NCBI GenBank assembly: GCA_030433005.1
Contig: JAUILQ010000003.1
Coordinates: forward strand, 1 to 64,000
Length of the DNA stretch: 64,000 bases
Reading direction: 5' to 3'
Source: Alphaproteobacteria bacterium
Lineage (GTDB): Bacteria > Pseudomonadota > Alphaproteobacteria > Kiloniellales > DSM-21159
Shown here one piece after another: positions 18,133 to 28,053 of the stretch; the first letter of the stretch is position 1, and each line of letters begins with the position of its first letter. The notes beneath the pieces are model-generated. The model was given only the letters and a program-made list of their open reading frames with translations, did not search any database and was not told the DNA's origin. Both the position numbers and the translations under genes were made by a program.

Positions 18133-18882
18133 TCACTCCTCCAGCAGGTACTCCAGGGTGGTCACCACGCGCAGGCGCTTGACCGGCTGCTTGGGCTCGT
18201 AGGCGCCGGGGTAGTCGTCGCGCGGCAGGATCTGGAACAGGCCCTGGTTGGCGCGGCGGATCGGGCCGACCTCGGAGCCGGCGTCGCGGGCGAACTGCTC
18301 GGCCGCCTCGCGGGCGTTGGCCGTGGCCTCGGCGATCATCGCCGGCTTGACGTCGTTGAGCTCGGTGAAGAGGTAGACCGGGCCGCTGACCGGCTGGTTC
18401 TCGCTCGACAGCACGACGCCGGCGTCGACCAGCTCGCCGACCTTCTGCGCGGCCTGGCCGACCTTGGCGATGTCGCCGGAGCGCAGCAGCAGGGTCTGGG
18501 CCAGGATGTAGCGGCTCTCGACCGGGCCGCTGCGGTACTGCTGGGCCAGCAGGTCGGTGACCTGGTAGTCGGCGAGCTCGATCTCGGCCTCGGTGAAGCC
18601 CGCCCCGGTCAGGAACGCGCGCACCCGGGCGGCGTCCTGCTGCAGGCTGCGCTGGGCCGCGGCCAGGTCGTCGTCGGTGGCGACGAAGCGCAGCGACCAG
18701 AGCGCGAGATCGGCCTCGACCTCGCGCTCGGCCAGGCCCTTGACGGTCACCGTGCGCTCGCCGGTGCGGAAGGATTCCAGGCCCTGCGCCACGAACCAGC
18801 CGCAGACGCCGAGGCCGACCGCGACCAGCAGGCCGGCCATGAAGAGGTTCGGGGCGATCCCGTTGTCGGACTTTTCGCTCAT
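18133..18882 (-). CDS. SIMPL (DUF541) domain protein, membrane-anchored
   Basis: 249 residues. One N-terminal TM helix (about 13-33: LFMAGLLVAVGLGVCGWFVA) anchors a periplasmic SIMPL domain: TVTVKGLAEREVEADLA, ADYQVTDLLAQQYR and RANQGLFQILPRDDYPG. SIMPL proteins form oligomeric periplasmic structures linked to oxidative-stress protection (BP26/OMP28, YggE). The start region (MSEKSDNGIAPN) is cytoplasmic. The long inverted repeat at 18951 lies upstream. Confidence 0.88.
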   Translation of the reverse strand: MSEKSDNGIAPNLFMAGLLVAVGLGVCGWFVAQGLESFRTGERTVTVKGLAEREVEADLALWSLRFVATDDDLAAAQRSLQQDAARVRAFLTGAGFTEAEIELADYQVTDLLAQQYRSGPVESRYILAQTLLLRSGDIAKVGQAAQKVGELVDAGVVLSSENQPVSGPVYLFTELNDVKPAMIAEATANAREAAEQFARDAGSEVGPIRRANQGLFQILPRDDYPGAYEPKQPVKRLRVVTTLEYLLEE

Positions 18883-18950
18883 GAGGCCAGTCTAGCGCAG
18901 ATCGCGGCGCCGGCGTGACGGTCCGGTTGCGTTTTCCGCTCGCGCGGATT

Positions 18951-19031
18951 CGGCACCAGCCCACGCCCCCACCCGGCCACCCATTCAGGATACTGTCGTG
19001 GGTGGCCGGGTGGGGGCGTGGGCTGGTGCCG
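18951..19031. repeat. Long inverted repeat: 33-bp perfect arms, 15-nt loop
   Basis: Positions 18951-18983 and 18999-19031 are exact reverse complements over all 33 positions (core CACCCGGCCACCCA / TGGGTGGCCGGGTG); the loop is 18984-18998. It lies in the 298-bp gap between the divergent SIMPL gene and lepA, where I see no gene. Without a U-tract it is not a normal terminator. A degenerate second copy lies at 8794-8890, so it belongs to a dispersed palindromic (REP-like) family. Confidence 0.92.
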
Positions 19032-19180
19032 CAAGGCCCGATGCGCGCGCGGGACGAGCGCGCCTGGCTTCAAGCGGGCATTGCCCGCAGGCGGGCGCGC
19101 CCCTATGTTGCGCCTGCGTTCGCGCGGCTCCCGGCCCCGCCGCGGCGGCGTCTTTCCTCACGCTTCAGCAAAGTCCCTCG

Positions 19181-20983
<1,803 letters not shown>

Positions 20984-21022
20984 GGCGAGCGGGCCGGCAC
21001 CGCCTGATCGGCGAGCGGCCGA

Positions 21023-21352
21023 CTACTTCTTGAAGACGCCCTCGCGCCTCGGCCGGCCGGCGCGGCCGAGCAGCAGGAAGACCAGGCCGAGCACCGCGAA
21101 GACCGCGACGGCCGGGCGCAGCAGGACCCAGAAAAGGCCGTCCCACAGCGGCGCCCAGACGTGGCGCTCGAGCACGGCCTGGGTCAGGTTCAGGCTCGGC
21201 CGGTCGATCTGCGCCCAGAGCGTGCCGAGGTCCGACAGGGCGAAGCTGCCGGTCGTCGACCAGGCCAGCAGGTCGTAGGCGAGCGCCGCGATGGCCGCGA
21301 ACAGGAAGAGGTAGCCGAGGAGACGGGCGATCACGTGCATCGCCTTCGCCAA
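21023..21352 (-). CDS. Small conserved membrane protein, function unknown
   Basis: 109 residues with two hydrophobic helices (about 7-30, ARLLGYLFLFAAIAALAYDL, and about 74-95, FWVLLRPAVAVFAVLGL), a linker rich in W/L between them, and a basic C-terminus ([14 protein letters not shown]). I do not recognise a named family with certainty. TTG 21352 has AGGAG 7 nt upstream; an in-frame ATG at 21340 is the alternative. Convergent with lepA. Confidence 0.65.
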   Translation of the reverse strand: MAKAMHVIARLLGYLFLFAAIAALAYDLLAWSTTGSFALSDLGTLWAQIDRPSLNLTQAVLERHVWAPLWDGLFWVLLRPAVAVFAVLGLVFLLLGRAGRPRREGVFKK

Positions 21353-21555
21353 TACGCTCCTTTCGCGCGTGCTTCAAGGGGGGCAGGCGCCGGCACGGCG
21401 AGATGCGGCCCTCCGGATACCCCACCAGGGGGCCGCTTCCGCGGCGTTGCAACCGGCGGCGAGCTTCGCTAACTTCCGCGCTCCCCGGCGGGCGGCCCTG
21501 ACGCCGTCCAGCGGGCCGCGGGGCCGGTCGGCGACCGGTCGCCCGACGCTCCTGG

Positions 21556-21645
21556 GGTGAGGTGGCCGAGTGGTTGAAGGCGCACGCCTGGAACGCGTGT
21601 AAGGGTGCAAGCCCTTCGTGGGTTCGAATCCCACCCTCACCGCCA
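21556..21645 (+). tRNA. tRNA-Ser (anticodon GGA)
   Basis: A 90-nt class II tRNA. The acceptor arm ggtgagg pairs with cctcacc (21635-21641). The anticodon loop ctGGAac (anticodon 21590-21592) is closed by cacgc/gcgtg. There is a long variable arm, the T-arm is gtggg-ttcgaat-cccac, the discriminator is G and CCA is encoded (21643-21645). It reads UCC/UCU codons. Confidence 0.97.
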
Positions 21646-21694
21646 TCCCGCGCCGCCTCCGAGGCGGGCGGGGGCGGGGCTGCAGGAGGCCGTG

Positions 21695-22504
21695 GTGTCA
21701 CACGACAAGTCGCATGCGGGCCGCCCCGGCCGGGAGGCGATGCGCCTCTCCGACCTCGATCTCGGCCGCGCGCTGAAGAAGGCGCCCTACGAGACGCGGC
21801 TGGCGGATCTGCAGCACCGCCTGCGCGTCGTCCAGCTCGCCTACTGGCGCCAGGGCCGCGCCGCGGTCGTGGTGTTCGAGGGCTGGGACGCCGCCGGCAA
21901 GGGCGGCACGATCCGCCGCCTGACCGCGCTGCTCGATCCGCGCGGCTTCGAGGTCTGGCCGATCGGCGCGCCGAACCGGCAGGAGCTGCGGCAGCACTAC
22001 CTGCAGCGCTTCTGGACGCGCCTGCCGCACGACTGCGAGATCGGCGTCTTCGACCGCTCCTGGTACGGCCGGGTGCTGGTCGAGCGGGTCGAGAAGCTGA
22101 CGCCCGAGTCCGACTGGGCGCGCGCCTACGGCGAGATCAACGACTTCGAACGGATCCTGACCAACGACGGCATCCGCGTGGTCAAGCTGTTCCTTCATCT
22201 CTCGCTCGAGGAGCAGAAGCGGCGCCTGCGCGCCCGCTTCGAGGAGCCGCTGAAGCGCTGGAAGCTGGCCCCCGAGGACTTCCGGAACCTGGAGCTGCGC
22301 GACGCCTATCTCGAGGCCATCGAGGCGATGCTGGCCGAGACGTCGACGCCGCATGCGCCCTGGCACCTGATCGCGGCGGAGGACAAGCGCTACGGGCGCG
22401 TCGCCGCGCTGGAGGCGATCGAGGCCGCGCTGTCGGCGGGCGTCGACCTGCGGTTGCCGGACCTCGACCCCGAGGTCGAGGCCCTGGCCCGGGCCCATCT
22501 GTGA
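21695..22504 (+). CDS. Polyphosphate kinase 2 (PPK2) family
   Basis: 269 residues from GTG 21695 (AGGAGG at 21684-21689, 5 nt upstream); ATG 21740 (MRLSDLDLG) is a possible shorter start. A longer frame would run into the tRNA. PPK2 enzymes transfer phosphate between polyphosphate and nucleotides. Landmarks: Walker A FEGWDAAGKGGTIRR, PIGAPNRQEL, Walker B FDRSWYGRVLVERVE, lid RRLRARFEEPLKRWKL, and WHLIAAEDKRYGR. Single-domain type; substrate preference (ADP, GDP or AMP) cannot be read from sequence by eye. Confidence 0.9.
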   Translation: MSHDKSHAGRPGREAMRLSDLDLGRALKKAPYETRLADLQHRLRVVQLAYWRQGRAAVVVFEGWDAAGKGGTIRRLTALLDPRGFEVWPIGAPNRQELRQHYLQRFWTRLPHDCEIGVFDRSWYGRVLVERVEKLTPESDWARAYGEINDFERILTNDGIRVVKLFLHLSLEEQKRRLRARFEEPLKRWKLAPEDFRNLELRDAYLEAIEAMLAETSTPHAPWHLIAAEDKRYGRVAALEAIEAALSAGVDLRLPDLDPEVEALARAHL

Positions 22505-22566
22505 GTCCTCCGGGCCGTCCGGTCAGGCGGTTGCCGCGGCGCCGAGGCACTCGCTAGCCTTCCGCC

Positions 22567-23310
22567 ATGCCGCTCGATTCGACGCTGCCCAGCCATCTGA
22601 CCTTCGGCGGCCGCACGGTGCCGCTGGAGCTGCGCGTCTCGGCGCGCGCCCGGCGGCTGTCGCTGCGCCTCGACCCGGCGCGCGGCGGACTGGTCCTGAC
22701 GCTGCCCGAGGGGCTGCCGCCGCAGCGCGGCCTGGAGTTCATCGAGCGCCAGAGCGGCTGGATCGTCGGCCGGCTGGCGCAGCTGCCGCCGCGCGTGCCC
22801 TTCGAGGACGGCGCCTGCGTGCCGCTGCTCGGCGTCGAGCACCGCATCCGTCACGCCCCCTGGGCGCGTGGCGCGGTCTGGCGCGACAGCGGGCTGCTCT
22901 GGGTCTCGGGGGCCGCCGAGCACCTGCCGCGCCGGGTTGCCGACTTCCTCAAGGCCGAAGCCCGCCGCGAGGTGGCGAGCCGGGCCCGCGGCAAGGCCTT
23001 GCGACTGCAGGAACTCGCCGCGGCGGCGCCGGCCGCCCGACCCGTCCGGGCGTTGCGCCGTATCGCGGTGCGCGAGACGACGAGCCGCTGGGGCAGCTGC
23101 ACGGCGCGCGGCGACCTCTCCTTCTGCTGGCGGCTGGTGCTGGCGCCGGAAGCGGTGCTCGACTACGTGGTCGCCCACGAGGTCGCGCACCTCGCCCATC
23201 TCGACCACTCGCCGGCCTTCTGGAGTCTGTGCGAGCGGCTCGCGCAGGACTGCGGCGGCTCGCGCGACTGGCTGCGGCGCCATGGCGCAAGCCTCCAGCG
23301 CTACGGTTGA
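22567..23310 (+). CDS. YgjP/DUF45-type zinc metallopeptidase
   Basis: 247 residues. The C-terminal half carries the zinc-binding HExxH motif HEVAH (H204-H208) with a downstream DHSPAFW His, preceded by RWGSCTARGDLSFCWRL, the typical signature of YgjP-like DUF45 proteins. The N-terminal part is a beta-rich region of basic, RARRLSLRLDP type. Cytoplasmic (no signal peptide). Substrate unknown; the family is usually a stand-alone gene. Confidence 0.88.
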   Translation: MPLDSTLPSHLTFGGRTVPLELRVSARARRLSLRLDPARGGLVLTLPEGLPPQRGLEFIERQSGWIVGRLAQLPPRVPFEDGACVPLLGVEHRIRHAPWARGAVWRDSGLLWVSGAAEHLPRRVADFLKAEARREVASRARGKALRLQELAAAAPAARPVRALRRIAVRETTSRWGSCTARGDLSFCWRLVLAPEAVLDYVVAHEVAHLAHLDHSPAFWSLCERLAQDCGGSRDWLRRHGASLQRYG

Positions 23311-23398
23311 GGAACCGTCCCTCCTGCTTGCCGTTACGTAAACTCGTTGTTAATCGCGTGCGGCGATCTTCGCCTCCGACGATGCCTGGAGTTTGATC

Positions 23399-23911
23399 TT
23401 GTCGACTTCCCTGTTGGGCCGCTGGGAGCGCGCCCGTCACGAAGAGCTCTCGCTTTCCGAGCTCGACGGCTATCCCCTTCTGGCCGCTTGCCACCGGGTC
23501 TGGCGCGAGAGCGGCGAGGACGGAGCCCTGCCGACCCGCATCGATCCGCTCGACCTGCCCCGCGAAATCCTGCCGACGGTGATGATGCTCGATCTCGAGG
23601 AGGACGGCGAGCGGCCGCAGCTGCGCGTCCGTCTCGCCGGCACAGAGGTCTGCGCCAAGCACGGCGGCGAGCTCAAGGGCAAGACCACCGACGACTTCTT
23701 CCAGCCCGATGACGCCGGCGCGGTGGTCTCCTCGGTGGTCGCGATCGCGCGCAGCGGCACGCCGAGCCTGGCGCGGCGTTCCTACGTGTCGCTGAACCGC
23801 CGCAACTGGCGCTACGTCCGCCTGATCATGCCGCTGTCGCGCGACGGCGAGCGCGTCGATTCCTTCTTCAAGGTCGCCGATCCGGGCTCGATGATGGAGC
23901 TGGCCCGCTAG
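23399..23911 (+). CDS. PAS_5-family protein, copy 1
   Basis: 170 residues, a single PAS-like domain of the alphaproteobacterial PAS_5 family: LDLPREILPTVMMLDL, RVRLAGTEVCAKHGGELKG, and MPLSRDGERVDSFF. No output domain. TTG 23399 (GGAG at 23388-23391, 7 nt upstream) is preferred because the N-termini then align without gaps to the paralogue at 24092 (both M-S-x(12)-HEEL). An AT-rich stretch at 23334-23354 may hold the promoter. Likely a small sensor; ligand unknown. Confidence 0.75.
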   Translation: MSTSLLGRWERARHEELSLSELDGYPLLAACHRVWRESGEDGALPTRIDPLDLPREILPTVMMLDLEEDGERPQLRVRLAGTEVCAKHGGELKGKTTDDFFQPDDAGAVVSSVVAIARSGTPSLARRSYVSLNRRNWRYVRLIMPLSRDGERVDSFFKVADPGSMMELAR

Positions 23912-24091
23912 AGCGGGGCCTCGGGTGCAGCCGGGAGGCGGAACTCTTCCGGGGTTTGCTCGGCCATGATCCGGGCGGAGGAATGGGTACCCAAGAGAGA
24001 ACCAGAAAATTTGTAATACTACCGGACGGGCGGCGCGCCGCAACCTACACTCCCACGGCAGAAAGAAATGCCATTTCCGGGAGAAACGCAG

Positions 24092-24595
24092 GTGTCGATC
24101 GCCGCAGTCCAGCCCTGGAACCAGTCCTTCCACGAAGAACTGCCGTTAAACCAGATTTCTGATTATCCCTTGCTGAGCGCCTGCCACCTCCTGTGGTGCG
24201 AAGGCGGTCTCGCGGACCGCCTGCCGGGACGGCTCGATCCGGTCGAGTTGCCGCGGAGGATCCTGCCGACCGTCCTGCTGCTCGACTTCGAGGGCCCGCG
24301 CCCGCAGCTGCGGATTCGTCTGGCCGGCACGTCGATCTGCGACAAGCACGGCAGCGAGCTGCGCGGTCGCACGCCCGAGCAGTGGCTCGAGCCGGAAGAC
24401 GCCTGGCTGCTCGCCGAGACGGCGCGCAGCGTCGCCGAGCGGCGGCGGCCGAGCCTGGCGCGGCGCTCCCACGTCGCGATCGGCGACCGGCTGTGGAGCT
24501 ATGTGCACCTGGTCCTGCCGCTCGCGCGCGGCGGCGCGGCGGTCGACTCGCTGTTCTCGGCGATGGACCCTTCGACCCTGCGGCGGGTCGACTAG
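24092..24595 (+). CDS. PAS_5-family protein, copy 2
   Basis: 167 residues, clear paralogue of the preceding gene: SDYPLLSACHLLW, RIRLAGTSICDKHGSELRG and LVLPLARGGAAVDSLF match position for position. GTG 24092 has GGGAGA about 8 nt upstream; an ATG at 24068 is possible but adds 8 residues absent from copy 1. A 180-bp gap with an unusually AT-rich patch (24005-24020) separates the copies. Single PAS domain without output module. Confidence 0.75.
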   Translation: MSIAAVQPWNQSFHEELPLNQISDYPLLSACHLLWCEGGLADRLPGRLDPVELPRRILPTVLLLDFEGPRPQLRIRLAGTSICDKHGSELRGRTPEQWLEPEDAWLLAETARSVAERRRPSLARRSHVAIGDRLWSYVHLVLPLARGGAAVDSLFSAMDPSTLRRVD

Positions 24596-24728
24596 AGCCG
24601 GTTCGCCGGCCGGCGCTCCAGTCGGCTGCCGACCGGGCAACCGAGTTGCCGGTGACCCCGACCGTGCCGTCGCGGCTGTGCCCTTTTGCCTGCTTGCGCG
24701 CCGAGGCCTGCCGTAGTCTCGTGGCCCC

Positions 24729-26165
24729 ATGACCGAAGCCAGGAGTTCCGCGCTGCCGGAGGCCGCCACTCTGGTGCGGCGCTTCCTGCCGGTGCGGCCG
24801 GCCCGGCCGGCAGGGCACGTGCGCCTGCGCACGCTGATCTTCATCCGCTGGGTGGCCATCGTCGGGCAGCTCACCGCGCTGGTCGTGGTGACCGCGGCGC
24901 TCAAGTTCGACGTCGCGATGATCGAGGCGGCTGCCGTCATCCTGGTCGCCGCGGTCGTCAATCTCAGCGTCGCGCTGCTGCAGCGCGGCACGGTCTGGCT
25001 GCGCGATCCCGCGGCGACGGCCTCGCTGGGCTTCGACCTCGTCCAGCTTCTGGCCCTGCTCGCGCTGACCGGGGGACTGCACAATCCCTTCGCCATCCTC
25101 GTGCTGGCGCCGGTCGTCGTCTCGGCGGCGACGCTGTCGCGGCGCAGCACCCTGCTGCTCTCCGCGCTGGCCATCGCCGGCATCTCCGCGCTCGGCCTCT
25201 GGCACCTGCCGCTGCCCTGGGGCGAGAGCGCGCTGCATCTGCCGCCGACCTACCTGCTGGGAGTCTGGGCGGCGCTGGTCCTGGCCGTCGTCTTCACCGC
25301 CGCGTACGTCTCCTCGCTGGCCAGCGAATCGCGCCGCATGGCCGACGCCCTGGCGGCGACTCAACTGGCTCTCGAGCGCGAGCAGCGCCTGGCGGCGCTC
25401 GGCGGCCTCGCGGCGGCGGCGGCGCACGAGCTGGGCAGCCCGCTCGCGACGATTGCCGTGGTGGCGCGCGAGCTGGAGCACGAGATGCCGCCGGACCTGC
25501 CGGACGACAGCCCGGTCCGCCAGGACCTAGCGCTGCTGCGCGGCGAGACCGAGCGCTGCCGGGAGATTCTGGCCGAACTCGGCGCGCGCCCCGACGGCGG
25601 ACCGGACCGCCGCGAGGACACGCCCTTCCATCGCCTGCCGCTGGCGGCCCTGGTCGAGGCCGCCGCCGCGCCCTTCGAGCGCGAGGGCAAGACCCTGGAG
25701 ATCCGCTGCGCCGACGGCCTGCGGGCCAGCGAGCAGCCGACGCTGGTGCGCCGCGCCGACCTGGTGCACGGCCTCGGCAGCCTGCTGCAGAACGCCCTGC
25801 AGTTCGCGCGCAGGGTGGTGACCGTCGAGCTCGCCTGGAGCGACGAGGAGGTCACGGTGACGATCCGCGACGACGGCCCCGGCTTCTCGCCGCAGGTGCT
25901 CAGCGATCTCGGAGACCCCTACGTCTCGACCGGCCGCAGCGACGCGCGCGCTGCCGGCGCCGGCGACCGCCGGGGCGACGGCGATCACATGGGTCTCGGC
26001 ATCTTCATCGCCCAGACCCTGCTGGCGCGCACCGGCGCCACGCTGTCCTTCGCGAACCGCGCCGCGCCGAACCGCTCGGGCGGCGGCTCGGGGATCGGCT
26101 CGGGAAGCGGTGCGGAGGTTGTCATTTCCTGGCCGAGCGCCCATGTCGTGGCAGGAAAGGGATAG
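24729..26165 (+). CDS. regB: RegB/PrrB-type redox-sensing histidine kinase
   Basis: 478 residues with about six TM helices (about 35-205) containing the quinone-sensing loop GGLHNPFAILVLAPV, then the H-box AAAAHELGSPLATIAVV with H233 and the redox cysteine C277 in ERCREIL, equivalent to the conserved RegB Cys. The C-terminal ATPase has DDGPGFSPQVL and DHMGLGIFIAQTLL. RegB responds to the quinone pool and oxygen and phosphorylates RegA. The regA gene follows 4 bp downstream. Confidence 0.93.
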   Translation: MTEARSSALPEAATLVRRFLPVRPARPAGHVRLRTLIFIRWVAIVGQLTALVVVTAALKFDVAMIEAAAVILVAAVVNLSVALLQRGTVWLRDPAATASLGFDLVQLLALLALTGGLHNPFAILVLAPVVVSAATLSRRSTLLLSALAIAGISALGLWHLPLPWGESALHLPPTYLLGVWAALVLAVVFTAAYVSSLASESRRMADALAATQLALEREQRLAALGGLAAAAAHELGSPLATIAVVARELEHEMPPDLPDDSPVRQDLALLRGETERCREILAELGARPDGGPDRREDTPFHRLPLAALVEAAAAPFEREGKTLEIRCADGLRASEQPTLVRRADLVHGLGSLLQNALQFARRVVTVELAWSDEEVTVTIRDDGPGFSPQVLSDLGDPYVSTGRSDARAAGAGDRRGDGDHMGLGIFIAQTLLARTGATLSFANRAAPNRSGGGSGIGSGSGAEVVISWPSAHVVAGKG

Positions 26166-26169
26166 CGCC

Positions 26170-26742
26170 ATGACGACACTGCAGATGGAACAGCCGGCCC
26201 GCGTCACTCCCGCCGACGAGCGGCGGCTGCTGATCGTGGACGACGACGAGCGCTTCTGCTCGCGGCTCGCGCGGGCGATGGAGCAGCGCGGCTTCGCGGT
26301 CGAGCAGGCCGCCTCGGTCGCGGAAGCTCTCGCGGCCGCGCGCCGCGATCCGCCGGAGTATGCGGTGGTCGATCTGCGGCTGCAGGACGGCAGCGGTCTC
26401 GACGTGGTGCAGGCGCTGCGCGACGCCGACGAGAACACCCGCATCGTCATCCTGACCGGCTACGGCAACATCGCGACCGCCGTCGCGGCGGTGAAGGTCG
26501 GCGCCACCGACTACCTGCCCAAGCCGGCCGACGCCGACCAGATCGCCGCCGCGCTGACCGTCGAGGACGGCGACCTGCCGCCGCCGCCGGAGAACCCGAT
26601 GTCGGCCGACCGGGTCCGCTGGGAGCACATCCAGCGGGTCTACGAGCAGTGCGACCGCAACGTCTCCGAGACGGCGCGCCGCCTGCGCATGCACCGCCGC
26701 ACGCTGCAGCGGATCCTGGCCAAGTACGCCCCGCGCGACTGA
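26170..26742 (+). CDS. regA: RegA/PrrA/ActR-type response regulator
   Basis: 190 residues from ATG 26170 (AAGGG about 8 nt upstream). Receiver domain with DDD near 25 and phosphoacceptor D68 (AVVDLRLQDGSG), a Pro-rich linker (LPPPPENP), and a C-terminal Fis-type helix-turn-helix (NVSETARRLRMHRRTLQRIL) that is almost invariant in this family. It globally controls respiration, nitrogen and carbon fixation or photosynthesis genes. It forms an operon with regB. Confidence 0.95.
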   Translation: MTTLQMEQPARVTPADERRLLIVDDDERFCSRLARAMEQRGFAVEQAASVAEALAAARRDPPEYAVVDLRLQDGSGLDVVQALRDADENTRIVILTGYGNIATAVAAVKVGATDYLPKPADADQIAAALTVEDGDLPPPPENPMSADRVRWEHIQRVYEQCDRNVSETARRLRMHRRTLQRILAKYAPRD

Positions 26743-26810
26743 GCGCAGCCGGCGCGCCGCTGCGCCGGAAGCGCGCAATCTCGGTACGGCTGCGGCATAC
26801 TCGCGCCGCC

Positions 26811-27737
26811 ATGACCGTCCCGGGCCCGTCCACCGATTCCTGCCGACTCTGCGCCGCCGGCCCCGGGGGCGGCTTCGAGATCGCCGCCGCCCTGCCCGCC
26901 GAGGTCGCCGCACTGCTCGGCCTCTGCCTGCCCGGCTGGCGGTGCGAGGCCGATGCCGCAGCGTCCGGCCGCGAGACCCTCTCGGTCGTCGGGCAGGGCG
27001 AGGGCTATGCGGTCCGTCACGACCTGCTGGAGAACGGCTGCTTCGAGGCCGGCACGGCGATCGAGGCGGCCAACGCCGTGGCCGGAGCGGCGACCGGCGC
27101 CTGGGTGCGCAGCCGTCCCGACTGGGTCCAGCTGCACGCCGCCGCCGTCGAGCTCGACGGCGGGCCGGACCGAACCGGCGGCCTGACGCTGCTGCTCGGC
27201 GCGAGCGGGGCCGGCAAGTCGACCCTCGCCCTGGAATGCGCGGCCGCAGGCCATCGCCTGTTCGGCGACGACCGGATCGCCGTGCGCCTCGACGATTGCG
27301 CGAGCGGCGCCGGCGCGGTCGGGACCGCGCTGGGGGTCGGCGCGAAGCTGCGCCTGCCGCTGCCCGCGCACAGCTCCGCCCCCCTGCGGCGCCTGGCCGC
27401 CTCCAGCACCGGCTTTGACGGGGGCAGCGTCGCGTTTCTGGAGCTGCCGCCGGCCCTGCTGGCGCAGCCCGGGTGCAGCGCGCCGCTGCGTCGGCTCTTG
27501 CTGGTCGAGCGCTCAGGCGATATCGACGGGGCCGTCGCGGGGTTGGGGGGCGAGGCGCGCCTCGAGCCGGTCGAGGCGCCGGCCGTGCTGCGCGCCCTGC
27601 TGCCCAACGCCCTGGCCCCGGGCCTGGCGCCCGGCGGCCTGCTGGACTGGTGCCGGCGTCTGGCCGGGCGGCTGCCCTGCCGGCGCCTGCGCTACCGCGA
27701 GGCCGCGGCCGCGCGCCGGCTGATCGAGGCGGGTTGA
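26811..27737 (+). CDS. HprK-related kinase (HPr-rel-A type)
   Basis: 308 residues. The central part resembles the HPr Ser kinase fold: LHAAAVELDG, Walker A GASGAGKST at 130-138, and LFGDDRIAVRL. It is distinct from the true HprK encoded at 9004 (longer, with an N-terminal domain that starts with Cys-rich RLCAAGPGGG). The gene is followed after 13 nt by a PqqD-like gene; from memory this pair matches the HprK-related kinase A / PqqD set of the so-called HPr-rel-A system, whose third member, a nucleotidyltransferase, is found here at 45988. Target of phosphorylation unknown. Confidence 0.8.
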   Translation: MTVPGPSTDSCRLCAAGPGGGFEIAAALPAEVAALLGLCLPGWRCEADAAASGRETLSVVGQGEGYAVRHDLLENGCFEAGTAIEAANAVAGAATGAWVRSRPDWVQLHAAAVELDGGPDRTGGLTLLLGASGAGKSTLALECAAAGHRLFGDDRIAVRLDDCASGAGAVGTALGVGAKLRLPLPAHSSAPLRRLAASSTGFDGGSVAFLELPPALLAQPGCSAPLRRLLLVERSGDIDGAVAGLGGEARLEPVEAPAVLRALLPNALAPGLAPGGLLDWCRRLAGRLPCRRLRYREAAAARRLIEAG

Positions 27738-27750
27738 TCGAGGAGGTGAC

Positions 27751-28035
27751 GTGACCGGCGCTGAAGCTCCTGGCGTCCTGAGACGCAACCCGGCCGTGAC
27801 GACCACGGAGATCGACGGCGAGTTCTTCCTGGTCGAGCCGGACAGCGGCGAGATCTTCTACCTCGATCCGGTCACCAGCGGCGTCTGGCGGCTGGTCGAG
27901 ACGCCCTGCAGCGAGGCGGAGATCGCCGAGACCCTGGCGGCGGCCTTCCCCGAAACGACGGAAGAGAGGCTGCGCGCGGACCTGGAGCGGCTGCTCCGCG
28001 AGATGCGCGAGGCCCGCCTCGTCCTGCCCGGCTGA
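27751..28035 (+). CDS. PqqD-like protein (peptide-binding, HPr-rel-A type)
   Basis: 94 residues from GTG 27751 (AGGAGG at 27741-27746). PqqD fold: LRRNPAVTTTEIDGEFFLVEP, FYLDPVTSGVWRLVETP, then a C-terminal helical half. In RiPP pathways PqqD domains hold the precursor peptide (RRE). Here no precursor peptide gene and no radical SAM enzyme is visible nearby; the partner is the HprK-related kinase directly upstream. Convergent with the HlyD-like gene. Confidence 0.82.
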   Translation: MTGAEAPGVLRRNPAVTTTEIDGEFFLVEPDSGEIFYLDPVTSGVWRLVETPCSEAEIAETLAAAFPETTEERLRADLERLLREMREARLVLPG

Positions 28036-28053
28036 GCGGCGTCCGGGGTCCGC

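Noticed and set aside
18883-19180. Small ORFs through the long inverted repeat (Pro/Gly/Trp-rich)
   Set aside because: They merely translate the palindrome; no ribosome sites or conserved features.
21556-21645. tRNA-Ser as an integration site of a genomic island
   Set aside because: No integrase, no repeated 3' tRNA fragment and only ordinary genes on both sides.
23339-23353. TAAA-N7-TTAA, near-CtrA site before the first PAS_5 gene
   Set aside because: One half-site is imperfect; AT-rich promoter sequence can give this by chance.
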